Notes under the pieces: model-generated | Databases searched by the model: none | What the model was told of the DNA's origin: nothing | The model's input: the letters and a program-made list of their open reading frames with translations, nothing else | Part shown: positions 34,401 through 40,800 of the stretch, one piece after another | Position numbering within the stretch: the stretch's first letter is position 1 | Layout: every line of letters begins with the position of its first letter | Assembly: GCF_012273895.1 (NCBI RefSeq) | Contig: NW_024045131.1 | Location: forward strand, 434,001-498,000 | Reading direction: 5' to 3' | DNA: 64,000 nt | Origin: Zerene cesonia | Taxonomy: Eukaryota; Arthropoda; Insecta; Lepidoptera; Pieridae | Translations under genes and position numbers: made by a program

Positions 34401-34827
34401 TAACTAATAATAAATTTTAAATAAATAGAAACTGTTATTATTATATTTAAAGAAATATAATATATAGTTAAATATATAATATAGTTTCTTTAAAAACTAA
34501 AGTAAGCAATTATGAGGTTCAATTCTTTGGTTAAGTTAATGTATCTCAAGAGAATTTTAAATATACGTTATATTCGTCGTAATATCCAGATACATACTTA
34601 TTTTTTTTATCTTTCTAATGGCAGCTTAGTTGAATTATTAATACTTGAATGTAATTTTATCAATAAACTATTACAGGAAAAAGGAAGTACAACAGCAAAG
34701 GATAGAAGACTCGCCGGTACAAGAGAACTTCGTGCGGGCCCTCCCAGGGATCGGTTCTAGGGCCTCTGTTAGAGCTTCTATACGATTATCGTCTAGGTCC
34801 AGTAGAAGAAGAAATGACGATGTGTAG
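19068..34827 (+). CDS. SLC22-family organic cation/carcinine-type transporter (11 coding exons, 640 aa)
   Basis: A plasma-membrane solute carrier of the major facilitator superfamily, expected to have 12 membrane helices. Eleven exons join in phase: 19068-19414, 24599-24788, 28210-28339, 29168-29296, 30002-30194, 30502-30607, 31377-31624, 33038-33117, 33628-33803, 34186-34358 and 34677-34827. The sum is 1923 nt, exactly 640 codons plus stop, and all introns are GT-AG. Family marks in order: N-terminal helix ILFLLMIPFAFFVAF; a large outer loop with N-glycosylation sequons NLT, NWT and NRT; DWVCDR before helix 2; motif A GWIADKYGRIP; RFLVG; PESARWLLSQGK after helix 6; LDRWGRR; ELLPTVVRAQG; and LLLPETMDTEMP after helix 12. 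The ATG at 19068 follows an acceptor at 19006, so the 5' UTR is split. The family carries organic cations, carnitine or biogenic-amine conjugates. It resembles insect carcinine transporters (CarT), but substrate and orthology are not proven. The C-terminus is rich in Ser and Arg. Confidence 0.92.
19460..19555 (+). mobile_element. HelC fragment
   Basis: ACAAATTCTTTCACTAATAG, GCGTAGGTTATATAATATG, end GAGCGAACAGCTAG|T. Confidence 0.55.
20185..20400 (-). repeat. Interspersed repeat with 5S rRNA-like segment
   Basis: On the - strand: TCTGTCACCAGGCATGC, TCTCACGAACCGTGATAGT, then GGTTAAGCAGCGGTTGTCAC and AATTGGATGGGTGG. Same family as the 15780 copy. Confidence 0.6.
20848..21044 (-). mobile_element. 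Lep1-like Helitron (HelA)
   Basis: CTAGCTGCGCCTCGCGG at the left, ATAATATTAGTAAGA at the right. Confidence 0.85.
21193..21395. mobile_element. S3 SINE forming a 52-bp inverted repeat around a tRNA-like core
   Basis: The left arm 21193-21244 and right arm 21298-21350 are complementary except for one extra T, with a 53-base loop. The - strand strip 21221-21295 is a 75-nt tRNA-like unit. Its acceptor arms GATCACG/CGTGATC are intact, with box A GGTGGCCGAGAGG and a T arm around TTCGAAT. Only the 3' half of the tRNA is mirrored on the + strand. The right side ends with the family tail AGCATTTGAATGCTATAAAA. Confidence 0.8.
21963..22150 (+). mobile_element. HelA copy next to an assembly gap
   Basis: TCCTACTTATAATATTATAA start, CCGCGGGGTGCTGCTAG end. 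It has internal deletions around the cap of the hairpin. Confidence 0.75.
22166..23165. other. Assembly gap, exactly 1000 N
   Basis: Placeholder gap inside transporter intron 1. No coding is missing here, because exons 1 and 2 join in frame and match the family across the junction. Confidence 0.95.
23499..23676 (+). mobile_element. Helitron-like element (family HelD)
   Basis: Starts TCTTATATATAAAATTCCCG. Contains CATACTCCTCCGAAACGGCT and CATCTATTTTTCATACACCT, and ends GCCGGATCAGCTAG|T. A second copy is at 28414. Confidence 0.7.
24132..24182. repeat. (CA)n microsatellite
   Basis: An almost pure CACA run with a few CG and GA interruptions, in transporter intron 1. Confidence 0.9.
24599..24788 (+). 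CDS. Transporter exon 2
   Basis: Acceptor ATTTCAG|GCGCG, donor TCTCAG|GTGAGT. Encodes the rest of the first extracellular loop, with the paired cysteines (RCHMY, VPCTTWEY) and sequons NWT and NRT. Ends in phase 0. Confidence 0.9.
25271..25458 (+). mobile_element. HelA copy, slightly eroded 5' end
   Basis: CTACTATTATAAAGGCGAAA start, ACGCGGGTGAAACCGCGGGG and CAGCTAG|T end. Confidence 0.8.
25625..25750 (-). mobile_element. Retroelement 3' end (family R8)
   Basis: On the - strand it runs TTAAGGAAGAGCGGGCCCTC, CTGACACAGG, ATATTTTGTAAAGTTGG, AATGAAATAAAC and then an A-rich tail. It carries its own AATAAA-type signal. A + strand relative lies at 29808. Confidence 0.6.
25824..25915. repeat. (GT)n-rich microsatellite running into a gap
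   Basis: Runs of GTGTGTGT and TATGTGTGTG up to the start of the N block. The repeat probably caused the assembly break. Confidence 0.8.
25919..26918. other. Assembly gap, exactly 1000 N
   Basis: Lies in transporter intron 2. Exons 2 and 3 join in phase, so no coding is expected inside. Confidence 0.95.
27590..27800 (+). repeat. Interspersed repeat R6
   Basis: CTTCACCTGTATGTTTGTAT, CCCACTTCAAACGGACAGAT, CACTTATCGCGGATCGGTGA, ATTATCCTGATTAGGATCG. High similarity to copies at 55910, 61155 and 62975. No coding capacity, class unknown. Confidence 0.7.
28210..28339 (+). CDS. Transporter exon 3
   Basis: Acceptor TTATTTCAG|TTGGAC, donor GGTTG|GTAAGG. Encodes LDWVCDRDNLPATAQ, helix 2 and the MFS loop 2-3 motif WIADKYGRIPALV. 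Ends in phase 1. Confidence 0.93.
28414..28592 (+). mobile_element. Helitron-like element (HelD)
   Basis: TCTAATATATAAAATTCTCG start, CATCTATTTTTCATACCCCT, GCCGGGCGCAGCTAG|T end. Confidence 0.75.
29168..29296 (+). CDS. Transporter exon 4
   Basis: Acceptor TTTCCAG|GCACAA, donor TTTGG|GTGAGA. Encodes helices 3-4, with TAFTNSFWSFALCRFLVG and DNCFTMMYIL. Ends in phase 1. Confidence 0.93.
29330..29460 (+). mobile_element. Degenerate HelC copy
   Basis: TTATCTCAGGAACCACTGG, AGATTCTTTGAGTGTCAGAT, ACTTATAG-like link and ATATATGCACCGCGGGCG. Terminus decayed. Confidence 0.5.
29808..29955 (+). mobile_element. Retroelement 3' end (R8)
   Basis: TTAAGGAAGAGTGGGTCCTC, GACACAGGTTTTTCTTAAAC, CATATTTTGTAAAATTTG, AATGAAATAAAC. 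It ends about 45 bp before exon 5. Confidence 0.6.
30002..30194 (+). CDS. Transporter exon 5
   Basis: Acceptor GTACGCAG|TTCTGG, donor GCTAG|GTCCGT. Encodes EYVGPKWRTFVANMS, helices 5-6 and VPESA. Much more GC-rich than its neighbours, with mostly G or C at third positions. Ends in phase 2. Confidence 0.93.
30502..30607 (+). CDS. Transporter exon 6
   Basis: Acceptor GATAACAG|ATGGC, donor TTACG|GTAAGT. Completes the R-WLLSQGK motif and encodes the charged cytoplasmic loop between helices 6 and 7 (KKFERINKKQIPDKV). Ends in phase 0. Confidence 0.92.
30690..30822 (-). mobile_element. tRNA-like SINE (S3)
   Basis: On the - strand: ATCACGGGTGGCCGAGAGGC, AACGCGGGTTCGAATCCCGC, CCCGTGAT, then the tail CATTTATAAAAGCATTTAAA. 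It lacks the mirrored half seen at 21193. Confidence 0.75.
30881..31084 (+). mobile_element. Helitron-like element (family HelE)
   Basis: TCGCACTAATATTATAAATG start, TGTTTGTCCGTCAGTCACGC, GGATATGAGCTGACTTGG, end GGCGAAGCCGGGATGAGCGT then CTAG|T. Sister copy at 48342. Confidence 0.7.
31377..31624 (+). CDS. Transporter exon 7
   Basis: Acceptor TTTCCAG|GAAGC, donor GATCG|GTAAGT. Encodes VLDIFRTPRLRRNAI, helix 7, the loop HVRNVGSLGL and helix 8 (TATEFPADTFLTVVLD). Ends in phase 2. Confidence 0.93.
31640..33030 (+). repeat. Degenerate tandem array, about 100-bp units, in transporter intron 7
   Basis: Recurring blocks are TTTTCTGACT or TTTCCTGATT, then a GGTTRGTAAG-like stretch, then TTTTTAAGAAAGAAAG, GAAATACTGT and AAAGATTATTTGC. 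Recognisable unit landmarks fall near 31942, 32044, 32144, 32373, 32483 and 32735, spacings near 100 bp or about two or three times that. One unit contains an exon-7-like fragment. Confidence 0.55.
32684..32740 (+). pseudogene. Decayed copy of the end of transporter exon 7
   Basis: CTACTGCCACGGAGTTTCCT is close to the exon 7 segment near 31577 (CACCGCTACGGAGTTCCCTG) and would read ATEFPAD. It ends at TTTGTCG|GTGAG, mimicking the exon 7 donor. It cannot be spliced in frame as part of the family fold and looks like a partial exon duplication. Confidence 0.6.
33038..33117 (+). CDS. Transporter exon 8
   Basis: Acceptor GAATTCAG|ATGGG, donor ATTG|GTGAGA. Completes the second motif A-like loop DRWGRRWLACGS and encodes helix 9. 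Ends in phase 1. Confidence 0.92.
33432..33627 (+). repeat. Minisatellite of about 35 bp abutting a splice acceptor
   Basis: Six imperfect units follow the pattern TAATATGCTAACGGTACTGC then CTGGCTCCC. The last unit runs into GACGGTATCCGTGTGCAG, which is the acceptor of exon 9. Confidence 0.75.
33628..33803 (+). CDS. Transporter exon 9
   Basis: Acceptor CGTGTGCAG|GAGGC, donor TACCTG|GTGAGA. Encodes helix 10, YNIGLQYAAELLPTVVRAQG (the conserved E-L-x-P-T-x-x-R loop) and helix 11. GC-rich. Ends in phase 0. Confidence 0.93.
33825..33910 (-). mobile_element. S4 fragment close to an exon
   Basis: TGTCATAGCGGGCTACTGAG, GTGGTTCACCTGATGGTAAG. It lies only about 20 bp after the exon 9 donor. Confidence 0.65.
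33966..34130 (-). mobile_element. HelC copy
   Basis: CTCTTCGCCCCGGCTTCACC, CATGGTACTTATATAGCC, CGGTCCAGTGGTTTTTACG. CTAG terminus changed. Confidence 0.55.
34186..34358 (+). CDS. Transporter exon 10
   Basis: Acceptor TTCTACAG|GCGAAC, donor CCTAG|GTTAGT. Encodes helix 12 and the family terminus LLLPETMDTEMPQTLADGE, then RFWDNPCFP. Ends in phase 2. Confidence 0.93.
34677..34827 (+). CDS. Transporter exon 11 with stop
   Basis: Acceptor TATTACAG|GAAAAA. Encodes a cytoplasmic tail with a Ser/Arg-rich end (RLSSRSSRRRNDDV) and stops at TAG 34825-34827. Confidence 0.9.
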
Positions 34828-35364
34828 TGAAGCGGGACGAATTGTAAATAATATTTATTTATTTGGAATTATTGGAACTGAGGCTTGTTGGATTAAAATA
34901 AGGAAAGACTAACAATTGTGAATTTTCTTTGAATTGTATGGAAGTGGCTGTGGTACCGGGTATTTATGGCCGACATCTTGCTTATAGTTTAGTTTCTCCT
35001 TTGTTAAAATCCAGTTTATAGTATTATGTTACCTGTGTTCTCAAATAGAGTAGCTAAGATTCTAAAGCCCTAGATAGTATGTATGAAATAATGAATTGTA
35101 CGGTAGTTTACATTAAATTGCCCACCATCCAGACCATTCAAAGCTTTTAGTAAATACACGTTACCATCCATCAACGCCATTTGTTATGGATATATGCCAG
35201 TTGTTTTGTGTACGTATTTAATTCGTTAATTCTTAGTTCCATGGTTGTTTGAAAATTGCCTAACTTACCAACAATATTGGTAAGAGAAATTGTCTGTGAT
35301 ATTATTATTATATTTTTCGAAGTGAATGTCGTTTTTTTAATCTATCCTTATTCCCACCATAGAT

Positions 35365-35370
35365 AATAAA
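35365..35370 (+). terminator. Possible polyadenylation signal of the transporter
   Basis: AATAAA about 540 nt after the stop, with a second at 35418-35423. No clear GT-rich downstream element, so usage is uncertain. Confidence 0.3.
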
Positions 35371-36759
35371 ATGGTCATTACTAGCAAGATATACCTTATT
35401 TCTTAGAGAGCAGAGAAAATAAAAGAAACTGATATATAACTAATTATTTATTCCATCAACACTAACTTAACCAAGCTGTAAATACACATCACATAATAAA
35501 TTTTGTCGGGTAATCGGTCATTTAACGTGTCCCTTTAATTTAATATATTTGAGATAGCGTTGAATGAGCGATAACCCTTATAAAAAAAATAACAAAATAA
35601 ATATATTTTGAGCAAATACATAAAACAGCTACGTGAACGAGATCTGAAATAAAATACAATATTTTATACGTTATATTTTTACTAAATATTAAATATGGCG
35701 GACCATAACGTGACATTTGGACTACACAAGAAATATATTTGTTAACTGCCACTTAAATACACTTTGTTAAGGGCCGGTTCCGTGATATATTCTGTTTTAT
35801 ATATCTGTCTATTATATATTTACATGTGTTAATTTTTCTAGTCAACTGATTCGATATCCATATAGATATATAGGACTTGTGAAAATATAATATCAATTTT
35901 GAAATTTGTTGCCCATTTTCTAAGAACTACAGCAATAAAATTGCTTTCAAATGAAAAGCACCGCATCGGAATGGTTCTATCCGTTTGAGAGCTGTAATGC
36001 CATAGATACACAGCCGGATAGACTTCAACATGACGAGGTTTAAAAGAAGAAATTTACGAAATCCATTATTATACCCTTTTTGTCAGTCGGATAAAGAGTA
36101 TTTAATCGACAGCCAACACTACTCTTTTCACATGAGTAAATTAGTTATAAGTTCTGTGATATATCATCTAAATTACATTTTTTTTTATATTATTATACTA
36201 TTTATATATTATAATGAGCGGAACACATGTGTCATTATTCTATTTTTTATGTGTATAAATATTGAAATCTCTGAAAATACTGAATACAATAAAATAAATT
36301 ATTTGATATATCGATAAACTAAATCATAAAAATATATTTTATTTTTTAAGTAATACGAAAAAAAATTCTAGTATGGCAAGTATCCGCCTTAAGTAAATCT
36401 CAAATCACCTAAGTTATCTTTCAATCTATCTTATTTTTCTTGAGAGGAAGGGAACTAAGTTGTTATAAGATCTGAATCTGCGAGGAAGAGGGAGGGGGAA
36501 TAAAAGGGAGGTATTGAACAACCCCCTTAAATAGATTGATTAAAAAAGTTATTTACCCAATTATTAAACATAGAGGGATTTTTTCAATTTTTGAATCTTC
36601 TCACTAAAACTATTTATCCAAGCTTAATGCGCATGCGTTTTAAAAAACCTATTACCAAAAGTAGGATAATGTGATTAATTTAAGTACTAGCAGTACGTCT
36701 GACTTATTTCTTTCGGAAAGGAACCTACGGGCAAGCTTTATATGCATCTCAAATTAGAA

Positions 36760-36765
36760 TTTATT
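36760..36765 (-). terminator. Possible polyadenylation signal of the TBC gene
   Basis: TTTATT on the + strand gives AATAAA on the - strand, about 136 nt after the TAG at 36901. Confidence 0.4.
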
Positions 36766-36900
36766 GTGAAATAGAATATATAAGAGTATAATATTTATCA
36801 CGATTTTCCTATGAACACTTTCGATTGCATGTAAAAACTCTGAAAATGTTACTAGACCTAGGTATGTAGGCGATTTATGGTCTAGACTTCTAGTTAAAGC

Positions 36901-37803
36901 CTAATGGTGTCGGATCGGTCGAATCTGTTTCAATTTCGTCGACTGCCCGTCAAACTTCACATCTATGTCGCTACAGCAGTCGCTCAACGGATGCGATATT
37001 ATTGATGCGGTTTCATCTTTGCGATCGCTCAACTCCTTATCAGGAGTCAAGGGCGTCACGAAGCCGCTATCACTCTTGCCGTGAAAGTTCAACGACATGC
37101 TCTTCCTGCTTTGGAATTCGTTTAAATCCCGTTTTAAATCCGTTTTAACGTCGAAAATGTCGGATGACTGTTCAGATGTGTTCTCCGAGTCGTTGCTCTC
37201 CAATTTACGCAGGTTCTCGTCGAAATTATGTTTCAGCTGCTGCTCGTACAGCCTCTCCTGCCGGATCTGCTCGTGTGTGCTCGCGAAGAATCCAGAGTTC
37301 CGTTTGCCCAGGTCTTGGAAAAGCGCGTCCGTGAGGCTGTGCTTCCTGGCACCTTCCACCCTTCTGGAGCCATCGTTTAGGGAGCATTTCCCGGGACCAT
37401 CCGGCTCCTTCTCCTCCAGGATCTTCAGCCGATTCGCTATCAGCCCGGAGTGCACCGATTGCGACTTCTTCATCAGGAAATGCCTGCGGTCTTCGTTCAT
37501 CCTGTTCATCGCGTTCATCACATCTTCCTTGGATGTTTTCGCGAACAGATTTGGCGCACTTTTCTGCTTCGAACTCTTCTCATCATCATCATCGTTCGTC
37601 GCGAATTTCGTAAGCGACGTGATCTTGGAGCTGAATGATAGCTTTTTCGTGTAGTTCTGCGCGATTTTCTTGATTTCGGCGGGCGAGTCGTTCTTGTTGG
37701 TTATGTGTCTGCTGAGTATGGTGAGGTGCTGTTCCATCAGCTTGTTCTGTGTCTCCAGACGCGATTGGGTCTTTTGGTAGTTCGTTAGCGCTTCCATGGC
37801 GGA
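36901..37803 (-). CDS. plx: TBC gene last exon (C-terminal tail with stop)
   Basis: Acceptor CCCTTCCAG|TCCGCC, stop TAG at 36901-36903, 300 codons. Starts with a short coiled-coil-like helix (ALTNYQKTQSRLETQNKLM), then a polar, Ser- and Lys-rich tail with basophilic sites (RKHSLTD, SRKSMSL). It is joined to the gene because strand, order and the expected coiled coil after a TBC domain fit. The join itself is hidden by the 38433-39432 gap. Confidence 0.75.
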   Translation of the reverse strand, partial: SAMEALTNYQKTQSRLETQNKLMEQHLTILSRHITNKNDSPAEIKKIAQNYTKKLSFSSKITSLTKFATNDDDDEKSSKQKSAPNLFAKTSKEDVMNAMNRMNEDRRHFLMKKSQSVHSGLIANRLKILEEKEPDGPGKCSLNDGSRRVEGARKHSLTDALFQDLGKRNSGFFASTHEQIRQERLYEQQLKHNFDENLRKLESNDSENTSEQSSDIFDVKTDLKRDLNEFQSRKSMSLNFHGKSDSGFVTPLTPDKELSDRKDETASIISHPLSDCCSDIDVKFDGQSTKLKQIRPIRHH

Positions 37804-40800
37804 CTGGAAGGGGAAATTTTCTTATTATTGAAGGGTTTTTAACAAATGAGAAAACTGAGGAATCTGAGTGTAATAAGTTTGGACATTGTGTAATGTATGG
37901 ATAATTTTGCTCGACGGATCCAATTTTTTGCATGATTTCATTGTTTGATGTGTGCAATAAATAATATCTCATTTCATTCATTATATATTTATACTTGCTT
38001 TTCATAGAGTAAAATAATTTTAATTTATAATTAAAAAAAAAAATGTAATAAACGTGAAAATGTTATATTCCTTAGGTCATAAGACAATAATAGACAGTTG
38101 ATTAAGCAAATGTAGTAGACATGAAGTGAATGATCCAGTTCAAATCAAATTGTACTATTTAACGGATTTAAAACCTGCCTGATTTAAAACTCACATCTTT
38201 TCAATCACGCATTATTAGACCACCATAACCATATTAATTGGATAATCTAAAAACTGGAACGGTTTTAAATTCGGCTTTAATTCCCACATACACATCCCCT
38301 CCTACTGCTACCCCTCAATTAAAATGCTTTAAGCGTTTCACCTAAGTCATTAGAAAATTTAAAAAATTTTAATGGTTCTAAACCCCACTCATGTCCAGTT
38401 CTGCAACCCTCCCCCCCCTACCATCAACCTAANNNNNNNNNNNNNNNNNNNNNNNNNNNNNNNNNNNNNNNNNNNNNNNNNNNNNNNNNNNNNNNNNNNN
38501 NNNNNNNNNNNNNNNNNNNNNNNNNNNNNNNNNNNNNNNNNNNNNNNNNNNNNNNNNNNNNNNNNNNNNNNNNNNNNNNNNNNNNNNNNNNNNNNNNNNN
38601 NNNNNNNNNNNNNNNNNNNNNNNNNNNNNNNNNNNNNNNNNNNNNNNNNNNNNNNNNNNNNNNNNNNNNNNNNNNNNNNNNNNNNNNNNNNNNNNNNNNN
38701 NNNNNNNNNNNNNNNNNNNNNNNNNNNNNNNNNNNNNNNNNNNNNNNNNNNNNNNNNNNNNNNNNNNNNNNNNNNNNNNNNNNNNNNNNNNNNNNNNNNN
38801 NNNNNNNNNNNNNNNNNNNNNNNNNNNNNNNNNNNNNNNNNNNNNNNNNNNNNNNNNNNNNNNNNNNNNNNNNNNNNNNNNNNNNNNNNNNNNNNNNNNN
38901 NNNNNNNNNNNNNNNNNNNNNNNNNNNNNNNNNNNNNNNNNNNNNNNNNNNNNNNNNNNNNNNNNNNNNNNNNNNNNNNNNNNNNNNNNNNNNNNNNNNN
39001 NNNNNNNNNNNNNNNNNNNNNNNNNNNNNNNNNNNNNNNNNNNNNNNNNNNNNNNNNNNNNNNNNNNNNNNNNNNNNNNNNNNNNNNNNNNNNNNNNNNN
39101 NNNNNNNNNNNNNNNNNNNNNNNNNNNNNNNNNNNNNNNNNNNNNNNNNNNNNNNNNNNNNNNNNNNNNNNNNNNNNNNNNNNNNNNNNNNNNNNNNNNN
39201 NNNNNNNNNNNNNNNNNNNNNNNNNNNNNNNNNNNNNNNNNNNNNNNNNNNNNNNNNNNNNNNNNNNNNNNNNNNNNNNNNNNNNNNNNNNNNNNNNNNN
39301 NNNNNNNNNNNNNNNNNNNNNNNNNNNNNNNNNNNNNNNNNNNNNNNNNNNNNNNNNNNNNNNNNNNNNNNNNNNNNNNNNNNNNNNNNNNNNNNNNNNN
39401 NNNNNNNNNNNNNNNNNNNNNNNNNNNNNNNNCGAAATTCAAATGTAATATTTTTTTATAATTAAGTGTAACAGTATTTATGGCCAGACTAAGTATATGT
39501 ACCACGGGCGCAGCCGGGGCGGACCGCTTGTTCTATTATATTTAACTAACTTTTGCTCGCGGCTTCGTAGGCACTAAATTCGGAGAAGTTAACTTGAATC
39601 ACTCATCAACTTAACTTCGATGCGCGAAGCGACTTAGCTTCCTTATATACGTAGTAACGCACTCATTAAAAATCTAAGTGCGAATACACAATGTTTACTC
39701 CGTACGTAAGTCTATCGATTTATCTGCGTTGGTTTGTCTCTTTTCAAGCCTTCACCATTGAGCCCAGAAGTTTTGATGATATTTAGTGTAAAGATAGTTC
39801 CAGGAAAGTAGACAGGTTAGGTTAAATTCTGGAAATACCCCTAGAACAGTCCCGTCAGCTAGTAGCATATAGCCTACCAGCTTAAAATGCTCGGTTTTCC
39901 TCTCACTACGTAACTAAACCGCTAAACCGCTGACGAAAAGCTAGTGTAATATAGTTTACATTACTGCAGTTGGGAAGGTCCTAAGCATTCCCAAGGACTG
40001 CAGTAGCGTAGGTTATATCATTCCCCCCTCGCCCTCCCCCTCCCCTCCCTCCCACTCACCGAAGACGCGCACGACGAAGCCGAGCGGGAACTGGCTGGTG
40101 AAGAGCGTAAGCATCCAGGGCGCGGCGTACAGCGCGGGCGGCACGTCCAGCTCCTCCAGCCGCGCGTGCAGCTCGGGCAGGTGGTCGCGCACCAGCCGCG
40201 ACAGCTGGTACAGCTGCGTCCGCCCACAGACAGACTCGTGAGTGCTCAGAAACATCCAGACTCACACACACGCTCCAAGTGTCAGACACACAGTTGGACT
40301 GGTAATCACGCTCCACAAGTGACACCCAAACAGACTCCCATATCTCGCTCCAAGTGTCGGACACCCAAACAGACACCCATCTCTCTCTCCAAGTGTCAGA
40401 CACAAATCTAGACTAAAACACACGCTCCAAGTGTCAGACACTCAACCTGACTGATAATCACGCTTCACAAGGGTCAGACACAACCAGACTCACACGCACG
40501 CTCCAAGTGTCAGATATACAGTTGGACTGGTAATCACGCTCCACAAGTGACACCCAAACAGACTCACCGATCCCGCTCCAAGTGTCAGACACACAACTAG
40601 ACTGACAATCAAGCTCCACAAGTGTCAGACACCCAATCAGAAACATACACGCCCCAAGTGTCAGACACTCAAACTGACTGATAATCACGCTTCATAAGGG
40701 TCAGACACAACCAGACTCACACGCACGCTCCAAGTGTCAGACATACAGTTGGACTGGTAATCACGCTCCACAAGTGACACCCAAACAGACTCACCGATCC

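Larger units (their letters stand above)
34828..36900. other. Convergent 3' intergenic space
   Basis: Holds the two 3' UTRs and no recognisable gene. The sequence is AT-rich. The small frames in it have no family likeness or codon bias. Few mobile elements are visible, in contrast to the introns. Confidence 0.6.

Noticed and set aside
37097..37654. 185-codon open frame on the + strand
   Set aside because: It is the antisense shadow of the last TBC exon. The - strand frame has the coiled-coil and kinase-site features and fits the gene order.
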